The notes beneath the pieces were generated by a model. That model worked only from the letters and a program-made list of their open reading frames with translations, did no database searches and was not told the DNA's origin. From Candidatus Altimarinota bacterium (GTDB taxonomy: Bacteria > Patescibacteriota > Gracilibacteria > UBA4473), in contig JAIPGI010000001.1 of assembly GCA_021736215.1 (NCBI GenBank), positions 1 to 64,000 of the forward strand: a DNA stretch of 64,000 nucleotides, written 5' to 3'. Both the position numbers and the translations under genes were made by a program. This document shows positions 33,657 to 41,592 of this stretch, piece after piece (the first letter of the stretch is position 1; each line of letters begins with the position of its first letter).

Positions 33657-34733
33657 TTATTTTATTTCCACCCGCTGGAGTGTGTGGGAGAAGTTTTCGA
33701 AGTGAGACTCGTGTGTGGTTGTAAAAAATATCTGTGACTCATTGCAGAGGTTTTCGAGTGTATCCTGACGGAACTGGTCGAGCTCAGAAAACACATCATC
33801 CAGAAGCAAAAGTGGATGTTGATGAAGGATATCGTAAAACATTTTTTTTTGAGCGACCAAAAGTGCCAAAAGCACCGACCGTGTTTCCCCTCTACTCGCG
33901 GTAGAAGTTAGAGGCTTTCCTCGAAACGAGAATGCAAAATCGTCTCTTTGGGGTCCTAGAAGGCACTTTTGAGCGGCAATTTCTCGTGGCTGAGCGTATT
34001 CAAAAAACGCCATTACTTTTTCGGTTGTCATTTCACATTTTTCTGGAAAAACGAGCTGAATATCTAGTGAATTTTTCTGATGAGACATTTCTTGAAGCGA
34101 GTCCTGCACCAATGGGGTGAGTTTTTTCAAAAGATCCATACGTTCATGTGCGATACGAGGAATTGTTTCAGACAAAATCTGATTCCATGGAGCGATGAGC
34201 GAACTCAGTTCGAACTCTGAAGAGCCCCGAGTTCGAACTGTTTCTTTGTAACTTTTCAAAAGTGCATTTTTCTGTTTCACAGCTTTATTACAACGGGTCA
34301 AATCCTCTCGGTATTGGGGCGAAATCTGAAACAAAAACCGGTCAAAAAACTTCTGTCGATCCCGCTTGGCTGCGGAAAAAAGTGTCAGGTACTCTGGAAC
34401 AAAAAGGAGTGTTGGCACATTGCCGAAGAATTTTTTAAACGATTGCTTTTTCTGATTTCGCGAAAAACTTCTCGATCGAGAGGTAATCATGACTTGATAG
34501 TTATTCCCGTCGCTATCATTTGCTTGAACGATTGCATTGGTCGCCCCTTCTCTAATGAGATCGGCGGGACTCGATTCCCTCCAACTTCGCCCCACGCTCA
34601 AAAGAGAAATCGCTTCAAGGATATTTGTTTTCCCTTTTCCGTTATCGCCAAAAAGGACAATATTTTTCTCTGTAAAATCAAATGTTGTATTGGCGTAATT
34701 TCGGAAGTCTTTGAGGGTAAGGCGGGTAATCAT
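33657..34733 (-). CDS. recF: DNA replication and repair protein RecF
   Basis: This is a 358-residue protein, normal size. It has LTLKDFRNYANTTFDFTEKN at the N-terminus and Walker A GDNGKGKT (about 30-37). The SMC-type lid signature is STASRGETRSVLLALLVAQK and Walker B is LLLLDDVFSELD. It loads RecA at gaps with RecOR. The usual dnaN neighbour is missing; instead its ATG directly follows the stop of a REP-associated transposase on the same strand. Its promoter must lie within that gene; TACTTT ends 6 nt before the ATG and is a weak candidate. Confidence 0.95.
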   Translation of the reverse strand: MITRLTLKDFRNYANTTFDFTEKNIVLFGDNGKGKTNILEAISLLSVGRSWRESSPADLIREGATNAIVQANDSDGNNYQVMITSRSRSFSRNQKKQSFKKFFGNVPTLLFVPEYLTLFSAAKRDRQKFFDRFLFQISPQYREDLTRCNKAVKQKNALLKSYKETVRTRGSSEFELSSLIAPWNQILSETIPRIAHERMDLLKKLTPLVQDSLQEMSHQKNSLDIQLVFPEKCEMTTEKVMAFFEYAQPREIAAQKCLLGPQRDDFAFSFRGKPLTSTASRGETRSVLLALLVAQKKMFYDILHQHPLLLLDDVFSELDQFRQDTLENLCNESQIFFTTTHESHFENFSHTLQRVEIK

Positions 34734-35642
34734 TTAATCAAAGTAAGGATCAAAATCACTGCGACTCTCTTCATATGTATTCAATCCCGGGTTCTGAATT
34801 TCCCTGAACCCGGGATTGGTTTTTGTGGAATCTGTTTTTATTTTTGAACCCATGTTTTGGGAGACCTGAATCCTTGTTTTCGATCTCGGATTTGAAGAAG
34901 TCCGAAACCCGAGAGTGGTCTCTGTGTTCGAATCTAGGTTCTGGGTTATTTTAACCCGTGTATTCGATCCCGGGTTTAAAGAAGTTCCAAACTCGGGATC
35001 TCCTCCATAACTGGAGTGTTCCCATTGTTCGGACGTATCAACAAGCTCGTGTTTGACAGGATTGTATTCAATATATGTTTTGAGCCAAGATAAATAGGCC
35101 TCATCGGTGATTTCTCGTGCCTGAAAACGACCTTCAAAAACGGGAGATTTGAGACCTTTTTTTATTGTTTTGCCATATTTGGCATTGAAAAAAGCCGCAT
35201 AGGATTGCTGAAGATTATTCAGAAAAGAAGATATGTTCGATTCTGATGAAGATTCCAATCCCGGGATCGAATGCGAACCCGGGTTTCGGACTCCTTTAAA
35301 CCCGGGTTCAGTCTTTGTGTTTAATCCTAGGTCTTGAGAAGCCTGAACCCCTGAATGCGATCCCGGGTTCTGAATTTTTTTGAACCCGGGATCGGTCTCC
35401 GTATTTGATTCCAAGTTTAAAGAAGTCCGAAACCCGGGATCGCATTCAAAAACCAAAAAATGAAAATGATTTGGAAGAATGCACCAAACAGGAATTCTGA
35501 TACTCGAAAACTTTTCCTGATACCGAGAGATATTGTTCTGAAATTTTTCATAATCCCGATTCTCAAAAAAAAGCTGTTGTTGATTATAACCACGATTGTA
35601 AATGTGATAATAACATTCTTTTTCAAGAGTTCTTTTTGGCAT
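34734..35642 (-). CDS. REP-associated tyrosine (Y1/HUH) transposase carrying its own REP palindromes in frame
   Basis: This is a 302-residue protein; RAYT proteins are usually near 160-200. I start at the ATG at 35642 because TTGTAT-17-TATAAT ends 7 nt upstream. The core is clear: CYYHIYNRGYNQQQLFFENRDY (in two parts) and the HUH motif PNHFHFLV (His59, His61). Then come SPVFEGRFQAREITDEAYL and TYIEYNPVKHELV with the likely catalytic Tyr190. About 70 residues (67-136) inserted after the HUH strand and about 75 residues at the C-terminus are translated REP palindromes: repeated (D/E)PGF and NPGS units with SNTET linkers. Removing them leaves about 160 residues, a normal RAYT. Such enzymes process REP hairpins as single strands. 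The stop abuts the recF start. Confidence 0.9.
   Translation of the reverse strand: MPKRTLEKECYYHIYNRGYNQQQLFFENRDYEKFQNNISRYQEKFSSIRIPVWCILPNHFHFLVFECDPGFRTSLNLESNTETDPGFKKIQNPGSHSGVQASQDLGLNTKTEPGFKGVRNPGSHSIPGLESSSESNISSFLNNLQQSYAAFFNAKYGKTIKKGLKSPVFEGRFQAREITDEAYLSWLKTYIEYNPVKHELVDTSEQWEHSSYGGDPEFGTSLNPGSNTRVKITQNLDSNTETTLGFRTSSNPRSKTRIQVSQNMGSKIKTDSTKTNPGFREIQNPGLNTYEESRSDFDPYFD
34782..35000. repeat. five REP palindromes in the 3' part of the transposase gene
   Basis: The best copies are 34782-34818 (CAATCCCGGGTTC / GAACCCGGGATTG, 13-bp arms, 11-nt loop) and 34966-35000 (GATCCCGGGTTT / AAACTCGGGATC). Between them, at about 34845-34876, 34881-34915 and 34927-34960, are three decayed copies. 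The spacers share a GGTCTCTGTGTTC-like linker. All are read in frame. Confidence 0.85.
35257..35441. repeat. REP palindromes inserted in the middle of the transposase gene
   Basis: From the right, the copies are as follows: 35407-35441, 35358-35394 (GATCCCGGGTTC / GAACCCGGGATC, perfect), a decayed copy at about 35322-35355, 35272-35309 (GAACCCGGGTTT / AAACCCGGGTTC), and a half copy at 35257-35269. They split the HUH motif from the following helix yet keep the frame. Confidence 0.88.
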
Positions 35643-35649
35643 CGGAAAC

Positions 35650-35678
35650 ATTATATGGAGATTCTTTTCTTGATACAA
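35650..35678 (-). promoter_or_regulatory. transposase promoter, leaderless, abutting a REP
   Basis: TTGTAT (35678-35673), a 17-nt spacer, perfect TATAAT (35655-35650), then 7 nt to the ATG. The first bases of the -35 box are the last bases of the REP palindrome at 35676-35701. Confidence 0.75.
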
Positions 35679-35856
35679 CCCGGGTTCTAGAACCCGGGTT
35701 TGGGTGGGTTTCTATCCCGAGTTTTGAGATGCTTGAAACCCGGGCTCGGAGCTACTCTATATTTCTATCCCGGGTTCGGGAAACCTTGAACCCGGGATAG
35801 GATTGAAAAAGGGAGTTTCGATTCCGGGTTTAAAAGATTCCAAAACCCGGGATCGA
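35676..35856. repeat. REP cluster upstream of the transposase gene
   Basis: Four copies: 35676-35701 (AACCCGGGTTCTAGAACCCGGGTT, loopless), about 35713-35748, 35765-35800 (CTATCCCGGGTTC / GAACCCGGGATAG) and 35818-35856 (TCGATTCCGGGTTT / AAACCCGGGATCGA). Together with the terminator they fill the gap of about 350 bp between the transposase and the S-layer gene. Confidence 0.88.
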
Positions 35857-35878
35857 CGTACTCCTTTCCCTCTATACC

Positions 35879-35919
35879 AAAAAACCCCGCCGAGGGCAGA
35901 AGCCCAAGGCGGGGTTTTT
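35879..35919. terminator. terminator of the S-layer gene
   Basis: AAAAAACCCCGCC, GAGGGC-AGAA-GCCC, AAGGCGGGGTTTTT: a long GC-rich hairpin with A and T runs. It lies 70 bp past the stop of the S-layer gene and also screens the REP cluster and transposase from it. Confidence 0.9.
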
Positions 35920-35988
35920 ATTTATCCGATGTTGGTCGATATCAGTGAAGTATAATACTTCTCTCTGTATCTATCAGATAGGTCCCAA

Positions 35989-38900
35989 TTATTTCTGCAA
36001 ACGTTTACCGTTTGTATCAACATTGAGCAAGTAACCGTTCAACCAATCAAGAGTTGAAGCAGTGTGAGCTGGATCAGATTCATCAGACCAAACAACCAAA
36101 GTTGTGTAAGTAGATGAAGCCAACGTTGTATCATTATCTGATACGTCTGCAGCATCGATAGCAGCAACCAAAGCAGTTGTTGTGATGGTTGCGTTAGCAG
36201 CACCACTAGAAGCAGAGATTGTTACTACGTTTGTAGTAGCAGAAGCAGAGAAGAGACTATTAGCATCAATTGCAGCAGCGATAGCGGTTGCAATGGCATT
36301 ATTTGTAGCTCCGTCAGCAATATTAACTGCGATGGTTTCACCACCGACAACGATATTAGCAACAGCTGGATCTTCTCCACCTGCCAAAGCTGTACCTCCA
36401 ACGGTAATAGTAGCACCAACGAGTTGTTGGTCGTACTTATTACCTGGTGTTCCGTAAGCTAAGTCTCGCAACAAAGTAACGGTAGCACCATCTGAGTTTT
36501 CAGAAGTACCTGATTCAATGATGTTAGAGATAAATACAGCATATGTCCGTGATTCTCCGGCAGAAAGTCGTTCTCCATTGAGATCAATGGATACTCGACC
36601 AGAAGTAGCAGACGTTCCCAAACCACTCACGATAGAAGTCGTGTAAGTTTGGTTATTATCTGGCATTCCGTTAACAACTTTTTGAGTTGTCAAAGCAACT
36701 GCATCTGCTCCATGAGTTACCAATCCGTTCAAAGCAATATCCATAGTAACTCGTCCGATTTCAGCTTGACGCTGAGCATCAGCGGTAACTGTAAATCGGT
36801 AGAACTCTGTAGAAGCCGTAGAAGGCAAGTTCATAGATGGCTGCGTTGAAGCAGGAGCAATCTTGAGCTTGGTTCGGTAGACAACGAAGTCTTGACCAAC
36901 TACTGCATCACCCCAACCAGCGGATGGAGTAGCAATATCGTCTCCGGTTGCGGCTGTAACAGCCTCAATACCCTTTGTGGCATTGGTTGTTTCCAAAGCC
37001 AATTTCAATCGTGATCCGGTTTGATTAGCCTTCGTGATGTCTCGTACATCAACCTTAACGGTAACGTAGCTTGAGTCATCTTTTGGCACTCGGATACGAT
37101 CTTGATTTGCCAATTGGAAGTGTACTTTTCCAGTACTCATTTGTTTCTGTTGAACCAATTGTCCGGCAGAATTGTAGAGTTTGAAGTCGACACGATCTCC
37201 AACAGTATTACCAAGATCATTTTCAAAGTAGATGTCTTTGATCTGTACTTCATCGTCTGCGGCGTTGAATCGAACTTTGAGGACTTCAACATTTGCTTGG
37301 TTTGCAACCAAGATGTCAGAAGCCACCGTTGTGTCGAGACTCACCGTCAAACTACCAGAACTAACCAATTCGAAGGAACTTCCCTGAATTGGGTTTCCTG
37401 TAGAAACTGCCGTATTACCACTATCAACAACATTAACTTGTTGACCATTTTCAACATTGTCTGCGTCAACCGCAGTCAAGTTGAGTTTGACCTGGTGTTT
37501 AATAGTAACAGTGTCTCCATTTGTAGGCAACGTAGCCGTAGCCAAAGCAGGAGCGAAAGTTACAGTCTTTGTTCCAGTGTCAATTACTGTAATAGCATGT
37601 TCAGTGTCGGCAACACCAGTTGTCGCAATGGTGAAGATATCTCCAACAGTCATTCCGGTTACCGCAGTTAAGATCAATGTGGTATCAGCATTTGCGATAG
37701 CAACATCATTAATAGTTGTAGTAATTGCTGTAGCAGAAGCCTCAATCGTATCAACAACGATTGTAAATTCCTTCTGTCCAGCGGATGGGATAACTACTGA
37801 CAAGTCGTTGAAAGTAGCAACTCCAGCAGTAGAAAGGTTTTTGGCAGAACCCTGTTGAGTTCCGTCGACGAATACTGCCAACGTAAAGTTGGTGTAGGTT
37901 CGAGCAGATCCAGAAACTCCAACTCCAGCAGGTGTGGCATTAACAGCTGTGTCAGCTTGAACAGTAGCAGAGGTAACGTTTACGTCACCAGAATCGTTAT
38001 TGTCGAGAACGAATTTCATAAATGTAACATCGTCCACTCCAGCAACAATCTTGTCACCGTCAGAAAGACCACTGGTCTGTGTAGCAATCAAAGCAGAAGA
38101 TCGAACTTCTACGAATGAACCTTCGGCAGAACCGAGAAGTCCAGCTGTAGCGACTTGGTCTCCGGTAGAGATGTACTCTGGAGATTGGAAGTCAGTAGCC
38201 GCAACCTTCAATTTGAGTTTGTCTCCTGTTTGAGCTGCATCTTGAACGTTTGCAACGATCTTCAAAATAGAAGTTCCTGCAATTTCAAATGTTGTATTGA
38301 AGTTCAAGTAGTAGTTTGTTACTGGAGCAACAGTAGTTGTACCACTGAAGTCGTTTTCACTGTCTACTAATTTGTCGTTCAAGTACAATCGGAAGTTGTC
38401 GTATACTGCATTGAAACAAGCCAAAGAATCTTGAACACAAGTTGTTCCAGTTGGATTAGCCTGTACCGTAGAGTTAGCGGCAACACGAATGATCACTCCG
38501 TCGACCAACAAAGGTTGATCAACAACCAAACGAGCAGTCATAATCACAACATCGTTGGATCCTGGAGAGTACTCCTGATTTCCAATAGATGAAGGATCAC
38601 GAGAAACGTTCAAGTCTCCTGAGTCGATCATGTAAGCTCGCAAACGAGCACAAGCGTCTTCAGCATCTTTTGCAGAACAAACAGTCGTGCTTGTAACAGT
38701 AGAAGTACCGTCTAAGTCAAGACCGAAAGCATTGTCAGAAAGAGCTTTGACACCGAAAGATGTTCCGATTTCAACACCAACAACATCTTCGAAGTTGTCG
38801 ATTTTGAGGTTGATTGTATCGCTCTTTTCAGCAGATACGATATCAGCTCGGATAGAGAAGATTCGGCTGTCTCCATCTTCGATAACATAACCACCTGTTA

Positions 38901-40272
38901 CTCCGTTATCCAAACGGAATGTCATGTAGTCACCATCAATGATAGTTTCAGCAGAAACCTGTTCACCAGAAACATACAAAGCAACGTTTTCAAGGTTGTC
39001 TTCGAGTTGTGCTGTACCATCGTTTTTGAAGGTAAGAGCACGAAGTTCAACATCTTTATTCGTGTTTGATGAATTCAAAACTCGGAATTTACCGATTTCG
39101 ATGAAGTTGTCTCCAACATCAATCGTTGTGTCGGATCCCAAAGTTGAGAATTTCAACTGAGATACTTCGTAGTCAGCAACAGCCATTTCTTCACCTTCGA
39201 TTGGGAAGTCTCCGACAACGTTTGCTGCCGTAGAAGAAATGTCGTCAGCGCTCACAAGAGCGAAACGGTTGTGATGTCCGATATTTTTGTCATCTGCTGT
39301 GTATTTAGAAGATGCAACAACATCAGCCCACAATGTTTGTCCGGCAGGAACAACAACTGGTGGGTTGAACCGAAGTTCAACGATATCGTCGTTGTTAACG
39401 GATTTGTCGTTTCCAACTTTGAATCCGTCGATTTCGAGCCATACATTGTCGAAGTCGTCATTGTCTCCAAGCCCGAGACGTGTGAATGTCAAAGAAGAAA
39501 CTTCAACATCGCTGTCGTCAGAAGCAGTAAGTTCCAACGTGAAGTATGGAACGGAAGTAGCATTGTAAGGAATGTTTGTTCCGCGTGGAGTGTCTCCTGA
39601 GAGAACAACTTCCAACGTACCTTCAGCTGGTCCTGTTGGTGCAGCTACAACCAATTGAGAATTGTAAACGACGTGTGCGGTTTCAGCACGAGTCACAGCG
39701 TTAGCTGGACCAAATGTACCGTCCCCGTAACCCTTCATCAATCCATTATTGTAAGCTGTCTCAACGTATCCGTAGTACCAATCTCCTTCAGAAACATCAT
39801 CAAAATGAGGAGCTCCTGAAAGATCTTGATCAATTTCGAATGCGTTTACGACCATCTTTGCAATTTCAGCTCGGTTGATACCGACACCTGGGCGGAAAAG
39901 TCCGTCAGGATATCCGTTTACCCAACCGTAGTTGTACATTGTTTCGATGTAATCGTAGTACCAAGCGTCCTCAGCAACATCTGGGAAGTGAGGGCCACCG
40001 GTAGTATCAAAATCGATTCCTGAAGCCAAAACGATAACCTTGGAAACTTCTGCTCGATTCAATTGTCGATTTGGTGCAAAAGATCCGTCATCATTTCCGC
40101 TCAGCACTCCCTGGTCGAGAAGCTCTTGAATAGCCTCTGTGGCCCAGGTAGGGATTTCTGAAGCATCAGTAAAAGGCAAGGCTGCCTGAGCTACTGGAGC
40201 AATGAACATGAAAGCCATTGCTGCCAAAGCGACTGATGCCACACTTTTCTTAATTTGGGCAAATAAGTCCAT
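35989..40272 (-). CDS. giant S-layer protein with three N-terminal SLH domains
   Basis: This is a 1427-residue protein. A signal peptide ends VAQAALPF (about residue 30). Three SLH domains follow (about 31-85, 93-150, 157-210), recognisable by FTDASEIPTWATEAIQ, VNGYPDGLFRPG with NRAEIAKM, and MKGYGDGTFGPAN with TRAETAHV. These bind secondary cell-wall glycan. The remaining 1200 residues are acidic, rich in Thr, Val, Asp and Ala, with repeated beta-sandwich patterns and almost no Cys. Asparagine and aspartate codons are mostly AAC and GAC, unlike neighbouring genes, which fits very high expression. A structured leader and a strong terminator flank it. It is probably the main surface layer subunit. 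Confidence 0.9.
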   Translation of the reverse strand: MDLFAQIKKSVASVALAAMAFMFIAPVAQAALPFTDASEIPTWATEAIQELLDQGVLSGNDDGSFAPNRQLNRAEVSKVIVLASGIDFDTTGGPHFPDVAEDAWYYDYIETMYNYGWVNGYPDGLFRPGVGINRAEIAKMVVNAFEIDQDLSGAPHFDDVSEGDWYYGYVETAYNNGLMKGYGDGTFGPANAVTRAETAHVVYNSQLVVAAPTGPAEGTLEVVLSGDTPRGTNIPYNATSVPYFTLELTASDDSDVEVSSLTFTRLGLGDNDDFDNVWLEIDGFKVGNDKSVNNDDIVELRFNPPVVVPAGQTLWADVVASSKYTADDKNIGHHNRFALVSADDISSTAANVVGDFPIEGEEMAVADYEVSQLKFSTLGSDTTIDVGDNFIEIGKFRVLNSSNTNKDVELRALTFKNDGTAQLEDNLENVALYVSGEQVSAETIIDGDYMTFRLDNGVTGGYVIEDGDSRIFSIRADIVSAEKSDTINLKIDNFEDVVGVEIGTSFGVKALSDNAFGLDLDGTSTVTSTTVCSAKDAEDACARLRAYMIDSGDLNVSRDPSSIGNQEYSPGSNDVVIMTARLVVDQPLLVDGVIIRVAANSTVQANPTGTTCVQDSLACFNAVYDNFRLYLNDKLVDSENDFSGTTTVAPVTNYYLNFNTTFEIAGTSILKIVANVQDAAQTGDKLKLKVAATDFQSPEYISTGDQVATAGLLGSAEGSFVEVRSSALIATQTSGLSDGDKIVAGVDDVTFMKFVLDNNDSGDVNVTSATVQADTAVNATPAGVGVSGSARTYTNFTLAVFVDGTQQGSAKNLSTAGVATFNDLSVVIPSAGQKEFTIVVDTIEASATAITTTINDVAIANADTTLILTAVTGMTVGDIFTIATTGVADTEHAITVIDTGTKTVTFAPALATATLPTNGDTVTIKHQVKLNLTAVDADNVENGQQVNVVDSGNTAVSTGNPIQGSSFELVSSGSLTVSLDTTVASDILVANQANVEVLKVRFNAADDEVQIKDIYFENDLGNTVGDRVDFKLYNSAGQLVQQKQMSTGKVHFQLANQDRIRVPKDDSSYVTVKVDVRDITKANQTGSRLKLALETTNATKGIEAVTAATGDDIATPSAGWGDAVVGQDFVVYRTKLKIAPASTQPSMNLPSTASTEFYRFTVTADAQRQAEIGRVTMDIALNGLVTHGADAVALTTQKVVNGMPDNNQTYTTSIVSGLGTSATSGRVSIDLNGERLSAGESRTYAVFISNIIESGTSENSDGATVTLLRDLAYGTPGNKYDQQLVGATITVGGTALAGGEDPAVANIVVGGETIAVNIADGATNNAIATAIAAAIDANSLFSASATTNVVTISASSGAANATITTTALVAAIDAADVSDNDTTLASSTYTTLVVWSDESDPAHTASTLDWLNGYLLNVDTNGKRLQK

Positions 40273-40309
40273 TTTATAAGTGCGATTAGAAAGTAAAATA
40301 AAAGTAATT

Positions 40310-40359
40310 CCTCGCTAGATAGGCTTTAGGAAACCTTTCCTAGACGAGGGGAATTTGTA
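40310..40359 (-). promoter_or_regulatory. S-layer promoter and 5' stem-loop leader
   Basis: An extended -10 TGATACAAA (TACAAA at 40359-40354) has no good -35 box. Transcription would start a few bases before CCTCGTCTAGGAAA...CTATCTAGCGAGG (40349-40310). This hairpin would then be the 5' end of an mRNA with a leader of about 75 nt. 5'-terminal hairpins protect mRNAs such as ompA from decay; that role here is inference. Confidence 0.5.
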
Positions 40360-40724
40360 TCAATAAATCTAGAGAGAGAATCACTGGTTTACGAGGCTAT
40401 GCCTCGGGAAAACCCTATTCTCTTCCGGCCGCCGTTCTGAAAGACCGAGACCTTTTTACGCACGCACTGATACAGATTCTGAATACTACGTCAGCAGGCG
40501 GTTCGGGAGTTCCACTTTGCGGAACAAGCCGTTCAAGTCCTCGACATCGTATGAATTTTGGTGAGAAAGTCAAGCTCTCCACCACATAAAATGCCAGTCT
40601 CTAGAACGATAAATACTTCCTTTTGTTACAAAAAAAAGTGTCTTTTTTTAAGAAAACCGCTTGCAAAGAAAAAAAAATATGGTGCTATGACACAATAGAT
40701 AGGTCTCATACCAACACTCTGCAT
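40360..40724. other. hairpin-rich non-coding stretch, unexplained
   Basis: No coding frame is convincing in this 365-bp stretch between the S-layer promoter and the REP at 40725. It contains CGAGGCATAGCCTCG (palindrome), GGTGGAGAGCTTGACTTTCTCACC and GTTCCGCAAAGTGGAAC hairpins on the minus strand, and is richer in GC than other gaps. It does not match the signature sequences of RNase P RNA, SRP RNA, tmRNA or 6S RNA as I know them. A small RNA or extra S-layer control region is possible. Confidence 0.35.
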
Positions 40725-40762
40725 CAATCCCGGGTTCTGGAAATTCCTTGAACCCGGGATTG
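40725..40762. repeat. REP palindrome (intergenic)
   Basis: CAATCCCGGGTTC, a 12-nt loop TGGAAATTCCTT, GAACCCGGGATTG. It is the same family as the palindromes in the transposase gene. Confidence 0.92.
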
Positions 40763-40772
40763 GTATATTGTC

Positions 40773-40804
40773 ATTGCGAGTCCGCCCCAGGCGGACGTGG
40801 CAAT
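40773..40804. repeat. palindrome ATTGC-GTCCGCC...GGCGGAC-GCAAT
   Basis: ATTGC-GA-GTCCGCC-CCA-GGCGGAC-GTG-GCAAT. This nested palindrome, seen once here, lies 10 bp from the REP. Similar ATTGCGAG...GGCAATCT elements are common dispersed repeats in other bacterial genomes. Confidence 0.6.
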
Positions 40805-40842
40805 CTCCAAATTGTTTTCAGGAAATCCTTTTCAAGAATGAA

Positions 40843-41220
40843 TTAGGGCTCTATCACCCCAAGACTTTCCCCACCGTCTTTGAGTGAATCTTGTAATTCA
40901 TCCAAAGCTTCTTTCGTTGATTGGAATGCTTTTTGAGTGCGATTAATGTTGTCCTGAATTTCTGTTAGCTTATCAACTCCTTCGTCCTTTTTGGATTCCA
41001 GTGTCGCCTGCAATTCCTGAAGCGTTGCGGTAAGTTCATCTTTTTTCTTCATCAAAATTTCTCGCTGAACCTCCAAGTCCGTTCCAAATTTCTCCAAGAC
41101 AAAAGCCTGTGTTTTCTTCCACATCCCATCTGCGTTGATATCCAAATCGGATGAAAACCAGAGTATCCCTCCTCCTATCAGAACCACCAAAATCAAGAGT
41201 CTTCCTGCCATAAGGTTCAA
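40843..41220 (-). CDS. membrane-anchored coiled-coil protein
   Basis: This is a 125-residue protein. One N-terminal helix (about 7-25, LLILVVLIGGGILWF) is followed by a long helical region (about 45-120) with heptad-like spacing (KKDELTATLQELQATLESKK). The protein is probably anchored with the coiled coil outside. Its ATG overlaps by 4 nt the stop of the zinc-ribbon gene upstream, so the two are cotranscribed. No family is recognised; the end is acidic and uncharged residues are few. Confidence 0.6.
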   Translation of the reverse strand: MNLMAGRLLILVVLIGGGILWFSSDLDINADGMWKKTQAFVLEKFGTDLEVQREILMKKKDELTATLQELQATLESKKDEGVDKLTEIQDNINRTQKAFQSTKEALDELQDSLKDGGESLGVIEP

Positions 41221-41537
41221 AATAATTCTCGAACATCCTTCCCTCTAAAGTTTTGCAAGGTGTTGGTAATGCGCTGAATATTGTCAGGAGAGATTCTAAT
41301 TCCTTTATGTTTTCGTTGAAGGAACCCTCCGTTTTGTTTGATAGGAACCCGTGTTTGGATATGTGCCGAAATACAAACCTCTGCTCCACAATGTGGACAC
41401 TCTGCAAAAAATTCAATGTTTTTTTCACTCGCCCCCTGAACTTCTATGTCCAATTCATCAAAATCTCCCCGACAACGAGGGCAAGGAATGTCGTCACAAA
41501 TGCGATGAACAATGTCTTGAAAATGATTGAATTTCAT
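41217..41537 (-). CDS. small double zinc-ribbon protein (CpXC-like)
   Basis: This is a 106-residue protein, started at the ATG at 41537 because a promoter (TTGCAT-17-CACAAT, 41573-41545) ends 7 nt before it. CPRCRGDFDEL at about 19-29 and CPHCGAEVC at about 49-57 form two CxxC knuckles of one zinc ribbon. The rest is basic, ending in helices. No catalytic motif is seen; nucleic acid or protein binding is the usual role of such folds. It is coupled to the coiled-coil gene downstream. Confidence 0.65.
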   Translation of the reverse strand: MKFNHFQDIVHRICDDIPCPRCRGDFDELDIEVQGASEKNIEFFAECPHCGAEVCISAHIQTRVPIKQNGGFLQRKHKGIRISPDNIQRITNTLQNFRGKDVRELF

Positions 41538-41592
41538 CGCTTCGATTGTGATAAGAAGCACTCAGAAATGCAAGTTTTTCTCGTAATAAAAA

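Noticed and set aside
34782-35856. CRISPR array or tandem minisatellite
   Set aside because: Units are inverted palindromes with variable spacing and loops; there are no direct repeats with unique equal-length spacers and no cas genes.
35676-35856. Transcription terminators instead of REPs
   Set aside because: The hairpins are strong but lack T-runs after the stems, while a separate classical terminator lies at 35879-35919.
36182-39600. Long plus-strand frames opposite the S-layer gene
   Set aside because: They are low-complexity (Ser/Val/Ala-rich) shadows of the strongly biased codon use of the S-layer gene, with no promoter or domain.
40360-40720. RNase P RNA, tmRNA, SRP RNA or 6S RNA
   Set aside because: None of the signature sequences known to me (for example GAGGAAAGTCCGGGC, a tRNA-like end with CCA, or GGAAGGAAGCAGCC) is present on either strand.
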